Assembly: GCA_944548615.1 (NCBI GenBank)
Contig: OX155954.1
Span: 2,399,335 to 2,463,334 of the forward strand
Direction of reading: 5' to 3'
DNA length: 64,000 bases
Source: Micropterix aruncella
Lineage: Eukaryota > Arthropoda > Insecta > Lepidoptera > Micropterigidae
Shown: positions 44,460 to 55,205 of the stretch, piece by piece
How the letters are laid out: each line of letters starts with the position of its first letter
How positions within the stretch are numbered: the first letter of the stretch is position 1
The notes under the pieces: generated by a model
The model's database searches: none
Told to the model about the DNA's origin: nothing
The model's input: the letters and a program-made list of their open reading frames with translations, nothing else
Translations under genes and position numbers: made by a program

Positions 44460-44775
44460 CATCTGAGACTTTTAGGAAATTGAAATTGCTCAGAGACCGA
44501 ATCGATAGCCAAAATCCAACCTAAAGCGTTTTCAATTATTGAGAAAGGTTCATTTCTAGTGGAATGTTTTCCATCTCTAGAGCCATTCTGCACAAACTGT
44601 ATTGGGGTTCGAATAATCCATATGGCATAGAGCAGAGAGGGCAGTTTTAGAGCTAGTCCAAAATTATGTCGAAGAGTCGAGGGGTCGGTCGGTTTGGCTG
44701 AGGACAACCGGGATATTAAACTAGCTTTCACCGGCGTATCCAGACTTCCAGTTTTGGCAAAACCGTAAATAAAAA
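44460..44775 (-). mobile_element. RLE retrotransposon fragment, internally deleted
   Basis: Minus-strand reading gives TDPSTLRHNFGLALKLPSLL, matching about 60645-60720 of the element at 58850-61860. It jumps directly to PIQFVQNGSRDGKHSTR and PFSIIENALGWILAIDSVSE, matching about 61332-61440. About 600 bp are missing between the blocks. It fills half of the 600-bp MEP-1 intron 3. Confidence 0.8.
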
Positions 44776-44866
44776 AGGGCCACGACGAATGAGGAGTTTC
44801 GTAGTTGTTAAGATCTATTTCGCATTACGAATTCTAACATTCCAAAAGTCAAATATAATATCTTAC

Positions 44867-45621
44867 CTTGGGTATTTTTGCAGGTGGTTCCCATTCAATT
44901 GGTGGCGCCAAATTCATGTCAGGTTTGAACTTCTTAGCGCACGCTATCAAATGGCGAGCTAATTTTCCTTTAGCGTTATCCTCGAAAGGACAATTGACGC
45001 ATTGATGGTAAGCCGGAGCCCTCTCCAGGCGACCTCTGATCTTGTGCTCGGCCTCCATATGGTACAAAATGTCATGCGGACTGCGGATTTCAAACTCGCA
45101 GAAGTTGCACTTGTAAATATTGTTCTTCATGTGCGGCGTCTCCATATGATGCGCCATCACTAGAGAAGACTCGGACTTAAAACTACAAAACTCGCATTTC
45201 TTCGGGGTGAACTTGTAGGGAGCGTTGTTCTCTTTGCTGAAATTGAGATTTTTCATAAGAGATGTAATCGCGGACTCGGTCGCCCTGGGATTTCCGTGTC
45301 CGGAGCGATTCTCCATGGCCAGCTTCCGCTTTTGCTGCTTCAATAGATCGTGCTGTACGTATTCTTGTACGAGACTAACGCCGATGGTCATGAAGAACTT
45401 TCCGAGCGGATTGTCAAAGTAGCTGTCGGATTTGCCTTCTTTGCTCTCATCGGTGGCGGGAGGGAGGAGTATGGGGTCTTTGATGCCGTCGAGTGAGTCG
45501 TCTTCTTTCTCTTTAATGATGATGGTTTTGGGCTTATCGTCGTCGGTTATCTCATCGTCTGAATCGCTACTAGAGTCACCGTCCCATGATGCATCATCAT
45601 CTTCTTTGCGGCGTTTTCGAT
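44867..45621 (-). CDS. MEP-1: MEP-1, coding exon 3
   Basis: It encodes residues 562-813: a basic RKRRK and acidic stretch, FDNPLGKFFMTIGVSLVQEY, then zinc finger 1 (C704-H725, CEFCSFKSESSLVMAHHMET), finger 2 (C733-H754, CNFCEFEIRSPHDILYHMEA) and finger 3 (C769-C789, C2HC type, CVNCPFEDNAKGKLARHLIA), closing with NLAPPIEWEPPAKIPK. Acceptor ttttgtacag, phase 1; donor CCCAAG|gtaaga, phase 0. Confidence 0.95.
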
Positions 45622-45761
45622 CTGTACAAAAAAAAAGCAATATATGTTTTAAAGAGCGAAAAATCTATAAATATACAGTAGTGCCGATTATTACAAAACC
45701 TATGATCTAATAGTTGCGGAGCCAGCGACCAAAAAGTGTAAGAGTTTTGTAAAAGCTGATA

Positions 45762-46535
45762 CAGTAAAATCTGCTTATATCGAACCCGCATATAACGAAT
45801 TCCCGCTTATATCAAACGTTTTTTGCGGTCCCTTGAATTGTCCTATTGAATTCCCAATAGTACTAATTTTCCGCATATATCGAACCCGCTTATATTGAAT
45901 TCCTGCTTATTTCGAACCAAATTTTCAGTCCTTGGTCCAAATTTTACCCAGATATATCAAAGATCTTGGAAAAATGCCACAAAATTCAGAATTGTTTGAA
46001 ATATGTTGGATAACAACCAGGAAAAAGATTACAGAAAATTTCATATTTATAAATAATAAACATGTTTTTATTGAACGTTCAAGTAAATAAAAAGCCTGAC
46101 TAGATATCATTTACTAGAAAATTACCATATAATTCACTTGGACACGACAGAAATTGAGTAATGTACTCATCACTACTTGAAAATCATGAAGGGTTGATTG
46201 CTTAGGGTGTTGGGTAGCTGCAGAGATGTTCAGATTCTCTACTTTGTCCGGCATAATGAATATTTCATAAATTTGCAAGTTCAAAATGATATGAGTCGCA
46301 AACAAGGAATATGTCTGAAAATTCTGTTTGTATTTGATTATATTAATTACTGAAAATGCATTTCAACCCTAATATTAGTGTCCTCAGTGAAGACATTTAT
46401 TTACCAGATCTTTGATTTTTACTCATTTTCTGGCCTTTATAAGCAAAAATAGACGTTTCCCGCTTATAACGAATTCCTGCCTATATCGAATTTTTACTCC
46501 AACCCCCTAAAATTCAATATAAGCGGGTTTTAATG
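45762..46535. mobile_element. pogo/Tigger-like element, internally decayed
   Basis: TA target duplication at 45760-45761 and 46536-46537. Ends CAGTAAAATCTGCTTATATC and, read inward, CATTAAAACCCGCTTATATT. GCTTATATCGAA-type subterminal repeats occur four to five times on the left and twice on the right. A minus-strand frame (46250-46160) reading PDKVENLNISAATQHPKQ may be the transposase tail. It lies in MEP-1 intron 2. Confidence 0.7.
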
Positions 46536-46949
46536 TACTTTCAGGTCAGACAGTATTTTGACCATAGGATGCCGGGTTAGTCATTCCGGGACACCTAACC
46601 CTGGCGTACTAGGAAAGGTGTCATTTTAATTAGTATCCTCAAAGTGTTTTGGAAAAGCTAAAAATTCATCTTCATACATTATACTTTATGGCATAAAGTT
46701 CCGCGTCTTCATCCGGTTTTTCAATATGGAAGACGTTGAGGATTGGTTCTCTTACGCACTTGCCGAACTAAAGTTTTTGAATCCCATTATAGATTACACT
46801 ATTCCAAAAGCGACGTTTTAGATACCTTAAAAAAGCAAAATAGTTGTAGTCCACCGCTACAAGGTTGGATTCTCCCAAAGCATAATTGCTATATGCCTCG
46901 ATATAAAAATAATTAAATTTGTTTCATTTGATCAACAAATGTCACTAGA

Positions 46950-47783
46950 AAGTATTCCTTCAGTGAAAGGCCTGGGGAAGGGGGGGGGGGGGGGGGCAAA
47001 AAATCTGATATGCTTCAAGGGGGTTCAATCCTAAAAAGGTTGGGAAACCTTGCTTTAAAATTTTAAACTAGGGGAAAAAGTTTACATTTATTTTTATCAA
47101 AAAAAAAACCACCTCTACTACCCTTCTCAACCCTCTTAAACAAAATTTAGTCAAGCAAGTTGAGGTGATATTCGGAAAACACATAAAATTTCCTGTTGAA
47201 GGGCAATGGTCCCATTCCAATAGGGCAAAGAGGTGCCGTAAAATTCCACCCATGAAATTCATGAAAAATTAGGCCAAATTCACAACTTTCAAGGAATCAC
47301 AGCCAGAAATAAAATATACAAAAATCTTCTTGAGACACGTGTTTTTACTTGTTATCTATTTTAGACTATTAAATCAAAATTGGCTGTACAATTTTAGAGA
47401 TGTCCTCAAAAATGTCATAGTAAAACTGGAAAATTCAAAAGGTTTAAAGTTAGATATCTGAAAGCCTGAAACACCATATTGAGGTTGAGGAATCGTTCGG
47501 TGCATACATTTTGCAGAGTATTTACAGAGTTAAAGAAAAATAACCCTTTACATAAATGTTGGCTGCATTCGGACATCCTATATATGTTTTAATATTTTAC
47601 CTATACAATAATGTGTCGTCATTGGAACTATGTATGATTCCAAAGCTTTAACTCTATCAGATAAATGTAACTTTATCAGATATATAAGTTGGTGAAAATT
47701 AAGTTACAGCATTTGACCCGAACGGACATTCTGACCGACGTACAAACGTGCAAAGTTAAATAAAAGCCTGTAAAAATACAAAC
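46950..47783. other. MEP-1 intron 2 remainder
   Basis: It contains a G run of about 18 at 46981-46998 and, just after it, aaaaaggttgggaaaccttg, which resembles the inner part of a hAT end like the one at 6595-6636. Nothing else is recognised. Confidence 0.4.
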
Positions 47784-48993
47784 CTTTCCGGTCTTCTTTT
47801 GCAGATTTTTTATCAGTTTCCCCAGCGTCAGTTTTATCAGTTTTATCAGTTTTGCCGTCATTTTTTGTTAATCCCAATACTTCTCTAATATCGTCATCCT
47901 TGGATGATTTCTCTTTATCTTCGGAGTGCGCTTCGACCGGCGTCTTTTTCTCTTCTTCCTTTTCCTCTTTCCTTTTTTTTTCTCTCTCGAGTTTTTCTTT
48001 CTCGACTCGTTCGCTCTCTTCTTTCTTCCTCTGCTCTTCGAGCTCCTTCCCGATGGAATCTACGAATTCTCTGAACGGTTCGACGGAGGGTTTCTCGTAG
48101 ACGTACGGCACGATAAACGACGGCGCCTCCACGACGAACATGTCGTCCGTCAGCGAGGGGAGGATGAGAGGGGTGAGGGCGGGCACCGGCGGGGGGGCGC
48201 TCGCGGGCGCCGGCGGGGCCGCGCTCTGCTTCATGGAGACGGGGGTCACGGTGGTCCCCCGGGCCGCGATGCTCTGGTACAGGCTCTGCTGCGACAGCGT
48301 GCTGGCCAGCGAGGAGTACGGCTTGGGCGGGGGCGGCGCCTTGCCCGCCAGGAAGGAGTTGGTGTCGATGATGACCACGGTGGGCTCTTTCTTGTGGGGG
48401 GCCGGCGCCTTCTGCGGCGAGGGGGCCGTGAGGTCGATCAGCTTCTTGGTGCCGTTGACGAAGAGGGGCCGCGACTTGAAGGGCTTGGAGTGCAAGGGGT
48501 CGTCCGCGCCCACCTCCTGCACGTCGGGGCTGACGGCCTTGCGCGAGACGGCGGCCGCCTCCGCCTCGTCGTTCTCCCGGTAGCTCTTGCGTTTGATGGC
48601 CCGGGAGCTCCGTCTCGGCGTCAGAGCCGGCGCCGCCTCCTTCTTCTTCTCCGCCGGCTCCGGAGTCGTCTCCTCCTTCGGTTCGATCGTCGTCTTCCGC
48701 GCGTCCGGCGTCGCTTCCGAGGCTTCGTTCTCGTTTTCGTTATCGCTGACTATCTCGTGCACTTTGGGACTCTGCGATCCGTTCTCCGGCTCGTGATTCG
48801 ATAGATCGTCCACTATTTGGATGTCGGAGGTGCGCGACTTTTTACTGGAACGGTCGGCGTCTTTGTCGGTGCCGTTTTCGGAAGCGGAGTCCGAATGAAT
48901 ACTGACGGGTTCCTCGTCGTTTTCGGCGCTTTCTTCGCCGGAAGACTCTACTCCGCTTTCGTCGCTGGATTCTACGGAGCCTCGTTCGCTTCC
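47784..48993 (-). CDS. MEP-1: MEP-1, coding exon 2
   Basis: It encodes residues 159-561, mostly disordered. The N-terminal part is acidic and Ser-rich (SSDESGVESSGEESAEND). A nuclear-type basic patch RRSSRAIKRKS lies near 285. Three short hydrophobic-acidic motifs look like SUMO-interacting motifs: IVDD (218-221), LIDLT (343-347), VVIID (364-368). A Pro/Ala-rich block and a predicted charged helix (474-508, KELEEQRKKEESERVEKEKL) follow. Acceptor ttctaacag; donor GGAAAG|gtttgt, phase 1. Long plus-strand frames here are antisense shadows. Confidence 0.92.
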
Positions 48994-49000
48994 CTGTTAG

Positions 49001-49585
49001 AAAAAAATACTTTTATTGCATTCTGTACGTGAAATTTCACAATGTATTTTGCAACAATCTCTTACAAATGTGTATGTAAGTATTTATATGTGTACAGAAT
49101 ATTATCCCGAGGAATGTAAGTCAGTAGACCTAACGATGTCTATGTACTATGCGATAATATATGAGGTTAGATGTACTCCTGGTACTATTACCTCATTGCT
49201 AATATTGGCAATAGAAAGCGGTTGTCGAAGTAGACAATACTAGGACCGACCGAGTTGAAATCCAAAGTGAGGTAAGACAAGTGTGTATTTTGTCTCTCCA
49301 TATCTTCAAGATTTGCTCTTGGTGGTAATAGAGGCTGACATAAAATTTAATGGAACGTAAATAACAACAGTATGCCGATGCTACAGTAACGTTATATCAT
49401 TGCTGATATTCTGAATGGTTTGCAATAACTGATGATGATGATGATTATTATTATTATTATTAGACAGGTTAATTATAATACTATTTTCTTTAACCCAGAG
49501 TAAAATATGGTCTAGATTTTTATTTGTAATAGAGGCAGCCAAATTAACCTCTTAGGGTGCTAAAAAAGGATTTTTAAAAATAAGC
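49001..49585. other. MEP-1 intron 1, first part
   Basis: AT-rich. It holds a short (TGA)n/(TTA)n run at about 49430-49462. No other feature is seen. Confidence 0.4.
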
Positions 49586-49587
49586 TT

Positions 49588-49768
49588 TACTTTCCACCAG
49601 GGATTTCCAGTGGCAATTTCCCGGATCCATCTTCAGACCCTCGTCATCATGTGTAATGGAAAATACTCATGACAACAAAACAAACGAGCCCAAACTCGAC
49701 TATCATAGCACTTTCCACCAGGGAGTTCCAGTGGCAATCTTCCGGCTCTATCTTCAGAATCATCATTA
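49588..49768 (+). repeat. Two-copy tandem repeat, period about 118 bp
   Basis: ctttccaccaggga-ttccagtggcaat...ccgg..ctatcttcaga occurs at 49590 and again at 49708. Between the copies is unrelated-looking spacer with aaacgagcccaaact. Possibly a remnant of a terminal repeat. Confidence 0.6.
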
Positions 49769-49806
49769 TCGTCTGCGCATTTAAAATAAGTGTGCTTAGG
49801 CTCTTA

Positions 49807-50336
49807 GGCCCGTTACACAGTCACGCCGATGCTCCGCGGTCATTGTTGTTATGGGAGTCTTCACAGTGGCGCGGATGGTGTGCAAACGTAGTAGCCCTCC
49901 GCATGGCCCGTACGCGCCACGCCACTTGATTCCACATGACAGGAGACCCGCACGCATGGCAGTTTGGTTTTGATCTTAGTGCTGTGCAGACGTAATAGCT
50001 GATTTTGATACTGAATTGTTAATCAGTAGCGTAGAGGAAAGGAAGTATTTGTGGGATGCTTCTGACGAAGATTATAAGGACCGAGACATTCGTTTGAAAG
50101 GATGGCAGGACATCGCAGAAGCAAAGTTTTCTCTTTTTATGAGCATAAAAGTTGCAACAGCTTTTTAAATTGGAGACTCATCGTCTGAATTGAACAGAGA
50201 TCATCTCTGTTCGGTTGCTCGGTCAAGACTGTGTGGACAGCTCCGCCACGTTACTTTGTAGTTGAATCCGTCGGTGAAACCGCTACCATTCCGCATGACT
50301 GTGTGACATGAGCTTCCGCATGACTGTGTGACGGGC
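49807..50336. mobile_element. PIF/Harbinger deletion derivative carrying a MADF exon
   Basis: TTA target duplication on both sides (49804-49806, 50337-50339). Ends GGCCCGTTACACAGTCACGC and, read inward, GCCCGTCACACAGTCATGCG. The right end carries an extra copy of the terminal motif (ccgcatgactgtgtgacatg) before the true end. The inside holds the MADF frame described separately. Confidence 0.85.
49998..50165 (+). pseudogene. MADF domain fragment inside the PIF derivative
   Basis: The frame reads ADFDTELLISSVEERKYLWD, then ASDEDYKDRDIRLKGWQDIA, then EAKF and a stop soon after. This is the first two helices of a MADF domain. It is clearly different in sequence from the MADF gene at 18136-21903, so it derives from another Harbinger lineage. 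Confidence 0.75.
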
Positions 50337-50366
50337 TTACATATGAACATTGCAAGTTAATATCTA

Positions 50367-50503
50367 TTTATTTAAGAATCAATTACTATAAACATTGATT
50401 TTGCTTACAAAAATAACAGGAACCGAATGGCAAAACCTTATCCTTTAGCTTATTTGATTCTGTCACCCAACTGGGACTAGCCCATTCTAGGGTGGACAGG
50501 AAA
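50367..50503 (-). repeat. Repeat X, 3' fragment
   Basis: It matches the last 140 bp of X (caggaaccgaatggcaaaac, gtcacccaactgggactagc), inverted, ending in a degraded TAAA tail at 50367. Confidence 0.8.
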
Positions 50504-51031
50504 GCTTGTGAAGCTTGTAAAAAAGTAGACGACAATATCGCTCCTTAAAAAACACCTGCAATTACATCAACAGTATCCGGAGTATTATCGGATACCTTGT
50601 TTGCGTCCACATAAGTATGAGGTAAATCACTTAAGGGTATCTGCTGACAGATTGGGACAATGGAGTTGTCTGAGAAGTAAATCGAATACTAAATAAGTAG
50701 GTCGAAATCTACTGAGAAAAAAAGTTGATTAAGTTGAGGACAGTCAATTTGAGATCATTCATAGCACATCTAATATCATCAGTGATTTTGACGATAGTTG
50801 TGTTGCTGTGACCTGGCAGAGACCCTGATTAGAGTGGGTCAAGGCTGTTGTTTGCGGTAAGAAAAGTCCGCTTCTCGACTTAATGTAAAAAATTGTAAAC
50901 ACCTAAATACACATAATAACCAAACAGAACCAATTCCTTTTATTTACAAAGTTACTGCCTTAGGAAATTGAATGACAACTTTTGCACCACGTAGATTATG
51001 AAAATAACAACAATAATAATTTTAAAATCAC

Positions 51032-51545
51032 CTGTTGAGCCGGTTTATCTTTGAGTTCTTCTTGACTATCTTTTGGAAAAGAGGCTTTGTCTTCAATTGT
51101 TTCCTCAACGTCTGAATTGTCGCTTGAAGCAGCTGAAGCAGCCGAAGCAGGTTTGTTTTTCTGTGAGCTGCCTGAAGTAGTACGTGATGTGGAATCGTTG
51201 CTGTTCATAGATTCCTGGTTGGTCGCTTCGACGTTCTCCTCGATGGGCCTCGACCCTTCACTTCTGGGTCTCTCCGCCTTGGACTGTGTGCTACCATCCT
51301 GACTCTCGTCGCTCTCGTCCGATTGGCTCGACTCGGTGTTTTCCGTGTGATTACTGTCCTCTGTGTTATTATTCTTAAGGCTAGAGTTTGTCTGTGCCGG
51401 TGTGTCAGAGAGCGGGTTCGCGGCTGGCGATGAAGGTGGCGAGGTGGTGTCCATGCTTTCTTCAATCGCTTTGTCATCTGCCGCCGTTTCCACTTCACCA
51501 TTCATTTTAAACTAATTATGCTTGCGCAGTACACTAATGCTATAC
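51032..51545 (-). CDS. MEP-1: MEP-1, exon 1 (start codon at 51505)
   Basis: Coding part 51505-51032, residues 1-158, starting MNGEVETAADDKAIEESMDT. It is Ser/Thr/Glu-rich and disordered, with donor CAACAG|gtgatt in phase 0. Bases 51506-51545 are 5' UTR behind an acceptor (tcttttcag), so at least one further 5' exon exists upstream. The assembled protein is about 1150-1180 aa with seven zinc fingers, the number known for MEP-1. In Drosophila MEP-1 works with the Mi-2 remodeller in the dMec repressor complex and binds SUMO; in C. elegans it works with LET-418/Mi-2 and HDA-1 to keep germline genes off in soma. Nuclear. Confidence 0.9.
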
Positions 51546-52545
51546 CTGAAAAGAAAGAGACAATAAGTTAGTAATAATAAACAAGCTTGATAATCAGTTA
51601 GCCATACAAGTACAGGTCTCAATATAATTATATCGAGGGCATCCAGCAGAAAAATCATAAGAATGTACAGTAGGGTAGATTGCTCTTGTATGAAGAAAAA
51701 AATGTTATTAATCGAAACCTCCCTATGCGGGAAGATGGTCAATGGGAAGCCGCAAGAGGGTTAAATTTTTGGAAAAAAACAAAAAGTATATTTTTGTTAG
51801 ATGATTTTAGACCCAAAATAATTGTTTTTTTCTGTAATATAAATATTAATTAATAACCATGATGATTACTGAATAGTGAGTAGCACATAAAACAATGCTC
51901 GTACATTGCAGCTCCCCCTCTCCGCCCTGTCGAATCAGTCCGCTGATCCTATAGAGCAGTAATACTACTACAGACAGATATAGTGGCAATTTCAGTTTTT
52001 TCGAGTTTCATTTAACCTACCACCCCTTCAAAAGACGGAAACGGTACCTCGGACGACCCGGCCATGTGGAAAAACCCGATCACCAGATGACAATACTACC
52101 TACTATCGAAGGGTTTCCCTGCCATACTAAACTACAGAACGAATGCTTAAAATAGTTAGGGAAACATCTGGGGGTTTCTGCGGACCATATGGAGATAGGT
52201 TTATAAGAAATCGCATGGTCCAGCGTAATTTTGATGTTTTTTTAGGTTTTTCTTGATTTTATTCTAAAAAGAAGCTAGTAAATGTATCTGTTTTTTTATT
52301 GTAACCAAATGGTTAGAAGTACAATGTGTCCCCTCATATAAACATTATAAAGGACTAAATGCCTGTTTCCCTCTAACAGAAAAAACTTTTTAGCATTAAA
52401 AAAAGGCTCAAACACCTAAAGTTCATCCCTCTTGCGGCAGTACTTAAACAAAAAATATTTTTTAAAATATATTTTTCCTTGGTCTATATACCATAGCACA
52501 TCTTTTCCACATAGGGCGAAATTCTGAAGAAAAATAAAACATATC
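51546..52545. other. Upstream of MEP-1 exon 1
   Basis: No gene recognised. An end cagtagggtagattgc at about 51668 may pair with gaatctaccctag at about 53315, suggesting a 1.65-kb inverted-end element interrupted by the Tc1-like remnant. A 5' UTR exon and promoter of MEP-1 should lie here or farther right. Confidence 0.35.
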
Positions 52546-52555
52546 CACCCTAATG

Positions 52556-53230
52556 TACAGGGGATGGACAAAATAATATGAACAGTACGCAAAATAGTAC
52601 ATCTTGATGCATGTGGCAAGACTGCATTTGTGTATATAATGGTCTGCATATGAATTGCACATTTTACATGACAGTTTTTGTATATTATATTTGAGTGTAT
52701 TACACGCTTTGGTCTGCGACGGTTAAAACAAGCGACAGATGTAATGTGTGATCTCTCAGACTTTAAGGTAACTGAAATGTTGAACGTTTCACGAGCGGCA
52801 GTATCCACGGTAATGATAGCATACACAAAATTTGGGAAAACACCATCGGCAAAGAGGAATAGTCGGCGAAACTCAAAGTTATCCGCCAGAGATAGATGAA
52901 CATTAAAAAGGATTGTTGCCAGACAATATAAAACAACCGCGGCAAAAGTGACAGCAGAGGTCAACACGCACAACAACAACAATGTTTTACATGCAAATGA
53001 TGGTCCAACACAGTATTTATAAATCAATATTGTATATTTGGCAGGTGTGTCATTTTGAGTGCATGACCACTAAGGCCCATGAGAATGGATAATTTTCAAT
53101 AACATATGCGAAACCACATAGGACGCTTATTGCAAGCGCCATCAAGTTAGAGGCAAAATGTCCATATTTGTATAGCGCTTGGCACTGCAGCTGGTCGGCG
53201 CTCGTTAAGTGTTTGATGTTTTCCCTCTAA
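52556..53230 (+). pseudogene. Tc1-like element, remnant 1
   Basis: A Tc1-type end, acaggggatggacaaaataa, at about 52556. The frame 52690-52960 reads RAAVSTVMIAYTKFGK, SAKRNSRRNSKLSARDR, stop, TLKRIVARQYKTTAAKVTAE. This is the paired helix-turn-helix DNA-binding region of a Tc1 transposase. The DDE half is absent. Confidence 0.7.
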
Positions 53231-53589
53231 AACATTAGGAAACAGGGTTTTAGAACATAGTTCGAAGACTGTTTGTTAGTGTATAGTCCATTTTTTACTC
53301 TGAGGATTAAAAGGGAATCTACCCTAGACGTCAAAAAATGTGAGGACCGGAAAGTTAGGCAGGAGGTTGGGCGATGTGTCTCAAAAAACTCTATCTGAAC
53401 CATTATAACCGGCCATCTGTGCCTTTATAACCGGCCGAGAAAATTAATGGCAGGTAAAGTATACACTAAATTAGTCTGATGGATGGGCATACTATGACGT
53501 CTCACCCAATAGGGTTCTGTTTGTACGTTTTGATTTTGTTTGTACGGTTTGAACGACCTACTGTTTGAACGGTTTATACAATGTGCCCA

Positions 53590-53820
53590 AGACAGATGAA
53601 CCAAAGAAGTCAAACAAGTGGAAGAGATTCTGGATGTTAAAACATACCTTGAAAGCAAACTTCCTCTAAGCCTAACTAGAAGATTGTTAGATACTTCACT
53701 CCTTGCAATTCTGACATACGGATGCCAAACATGGGCACTAACTAATATACAGGTAAACAAACTGGTGTACCAAAGACCCAAGAAGTACAAAATCCATGGC
53801 TGCGATACAGGCTGAAATGA
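53590..53820 (+). pseudogene. RT C-terminal fragment
   Basis: EEILDVKTYLESKLPLSLTR followed by RLLDTSLLAILTYGCQTWAL is the region after the palm in an RT of the endonuclease-RT group. Truncated on both sides. Confidence 0.65.
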
Positions 53821-53837
53821 AAAGTAAATAGGCAGGA

Positions 53838-54690
53838 CATACAGTACCGTGTGAATTAATTGAAACAAGCAATAAATTTAAACTTTTCTATTGTTTCTGG
53901 AAACTATCAGCTATATTTATAATTCTGTCAATGTTTTTTTAACCTGTCAGTCATTCGAGCACATGTGAAATGTCAAAAATAAGTTATGTTGATGTGTTTT
54001 CAGTAGGAAATTTGTTGTGTTTTCATAAAGAGCAGATTTGACCCATGTAATTTGAGGGACTTCAAGCATGAATATCACTCCAAGAAAGCGGGAACGGATA
54101 ATTACGCTTGCTGAGCACTCTTCTATGACATACCGGCCGATAGTGGAGAATGTTGGGAGTTGGCCTCGCATCCGTCAGTAGGATTGTCAATCGGAAAAAA
54201 ACTGACAGGAGCGGTGAACATCAAACGAACTGGAAAATGTTGTCGGAAGAGAGAAACAACCCTCAAAGATGATTAACTTCTGGTGCGTAAGAGCAAAATG
54301 AAACTGAGCCTATCTTTCCGAGGGAATTTTTAAAAGGATCTCGCCCCATGTCATTCTTTGAAAAAAGTGAAACAATTTTTCACACACAATCAAATTACTG
54401 TACTTGAATGGCCCGGAAACTCCACCGATCTCAACCCAATTGAAGACATCTGGGCCATTTGCAAAAAACGGCTCCAAGATGGATTGTACAACGAAAACCA
54501 AGATGGTAATTCAAGTCTAGTTTCACAATGATGAACTGAAAGGAAGCTGTCAAAACCTGGTAAATGCTATGCCTACAAGAGTGAAATGTGGCTCATAGGC
54601 TCGACTAATGGAACACATCAAAGCTGTTAAAAACGTTCAGCGAAAAATATCAGCAATATGCAAAACATATTGGATAGTGAAAGAAACCAC
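53838..54690 (+). pseudogene. Tc1-like element, remnant 2 (internally deleted)
   Basis: A start cagtaccgtgtgaattaat (about 53840) resembles a Tc1 end. Scattered N-terminal blocks (MNITPRKRERIITLAEHSS, GRKRxTTLKDD-like) at 54065-54275 are followed directly by the third catalytic block, VLEWPGNSTDLNPIEDIWAI plus CKKRLQ, at about 54400-54480. The first two catalytic Asp blocks are deleted. Stops follow. Confidence 0.7.
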
Positions 54691-55020
54691 TATGTGCAGT
54701 TTTAAAATCCCTTTGTGCTATCCAAAGAACAATTTTACTTTCTCTGCATGATCCGGGAAGCCATTGAAATAAGAAGAACCCCGAACTTCAATAGAGACGT
54801 TGGTTGCAAGCTCTCTACTACGTGGAACCCTCTTCTTAAAATGTTTTCAATGCTCATCACCGAGCACAAGGACGTGACACAGGATACAGTGAGTGTTGTG
54901 TGCACGATGGTTTTTCAAAATTCACACGCGCCGTTCCCGCCGCCCCACCACTGTTATAATTTGCGGAGTAACAGCAGCAGTTTGCCACCTATCCGCAGAA
55001 CAACGGATGATGATTGACAG

Positions 55021-55110
55021 TACTTTAGTCTACCCTGGACAACGGCGGCTGCAACATCGTCGAAACATCGGGTGCTACAAACTTCACACGGTAAATTAAT
55101 TTTATCCTAA
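55021..55110. repeat. Penelope-type hammerhead-like motif, copy 2
   Basis: tttagtctaccctggacaac, ggcggctgcaacatcg, gaaacatcgggt and ttcacacggtaaatt align base for base with 38102-38180. Here the first box is CTGGACA, closer to CTGANGA, but the cleavage triplet GTC is ATC. The left flanking arm is missing. Confidence 0.5.
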
Positions 55111-55129
55111 TCATTCATTTCATATTTCG

Positions 55130-55205
55130 CTCTAACGTATTAGCCTGTCTAGCTCGCTTGAACTAACTCCGATTTTAGTTCACGAAAAAAGCAACCGGGC
55201 CTAAT
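55130..55205. repeat. One end of the 15549-type MITE
   Basis: tctaacgtattagcctgtct, then gattttagttcacgaaaaaa and gcaaccggg, match the right end at 15770-15845. Confidence 0.5.

Noticed and set aside
47926..48804. Plus-strand open frame of 292 codons rich in Arg/Gly
   Set aside because: Exactly antisense to MEP-1 exon 2; composition is that of a complementary strand of a GC-biased exon, with no domain.
52416..53027. 203-codon minus-strand frame with hydrophobic stretches
   Set aside because: Antisense to the Tc1-like remnant and AT-rich flank; hydrophobicity comes from A/T-rich codons. No start context or homology recognised.
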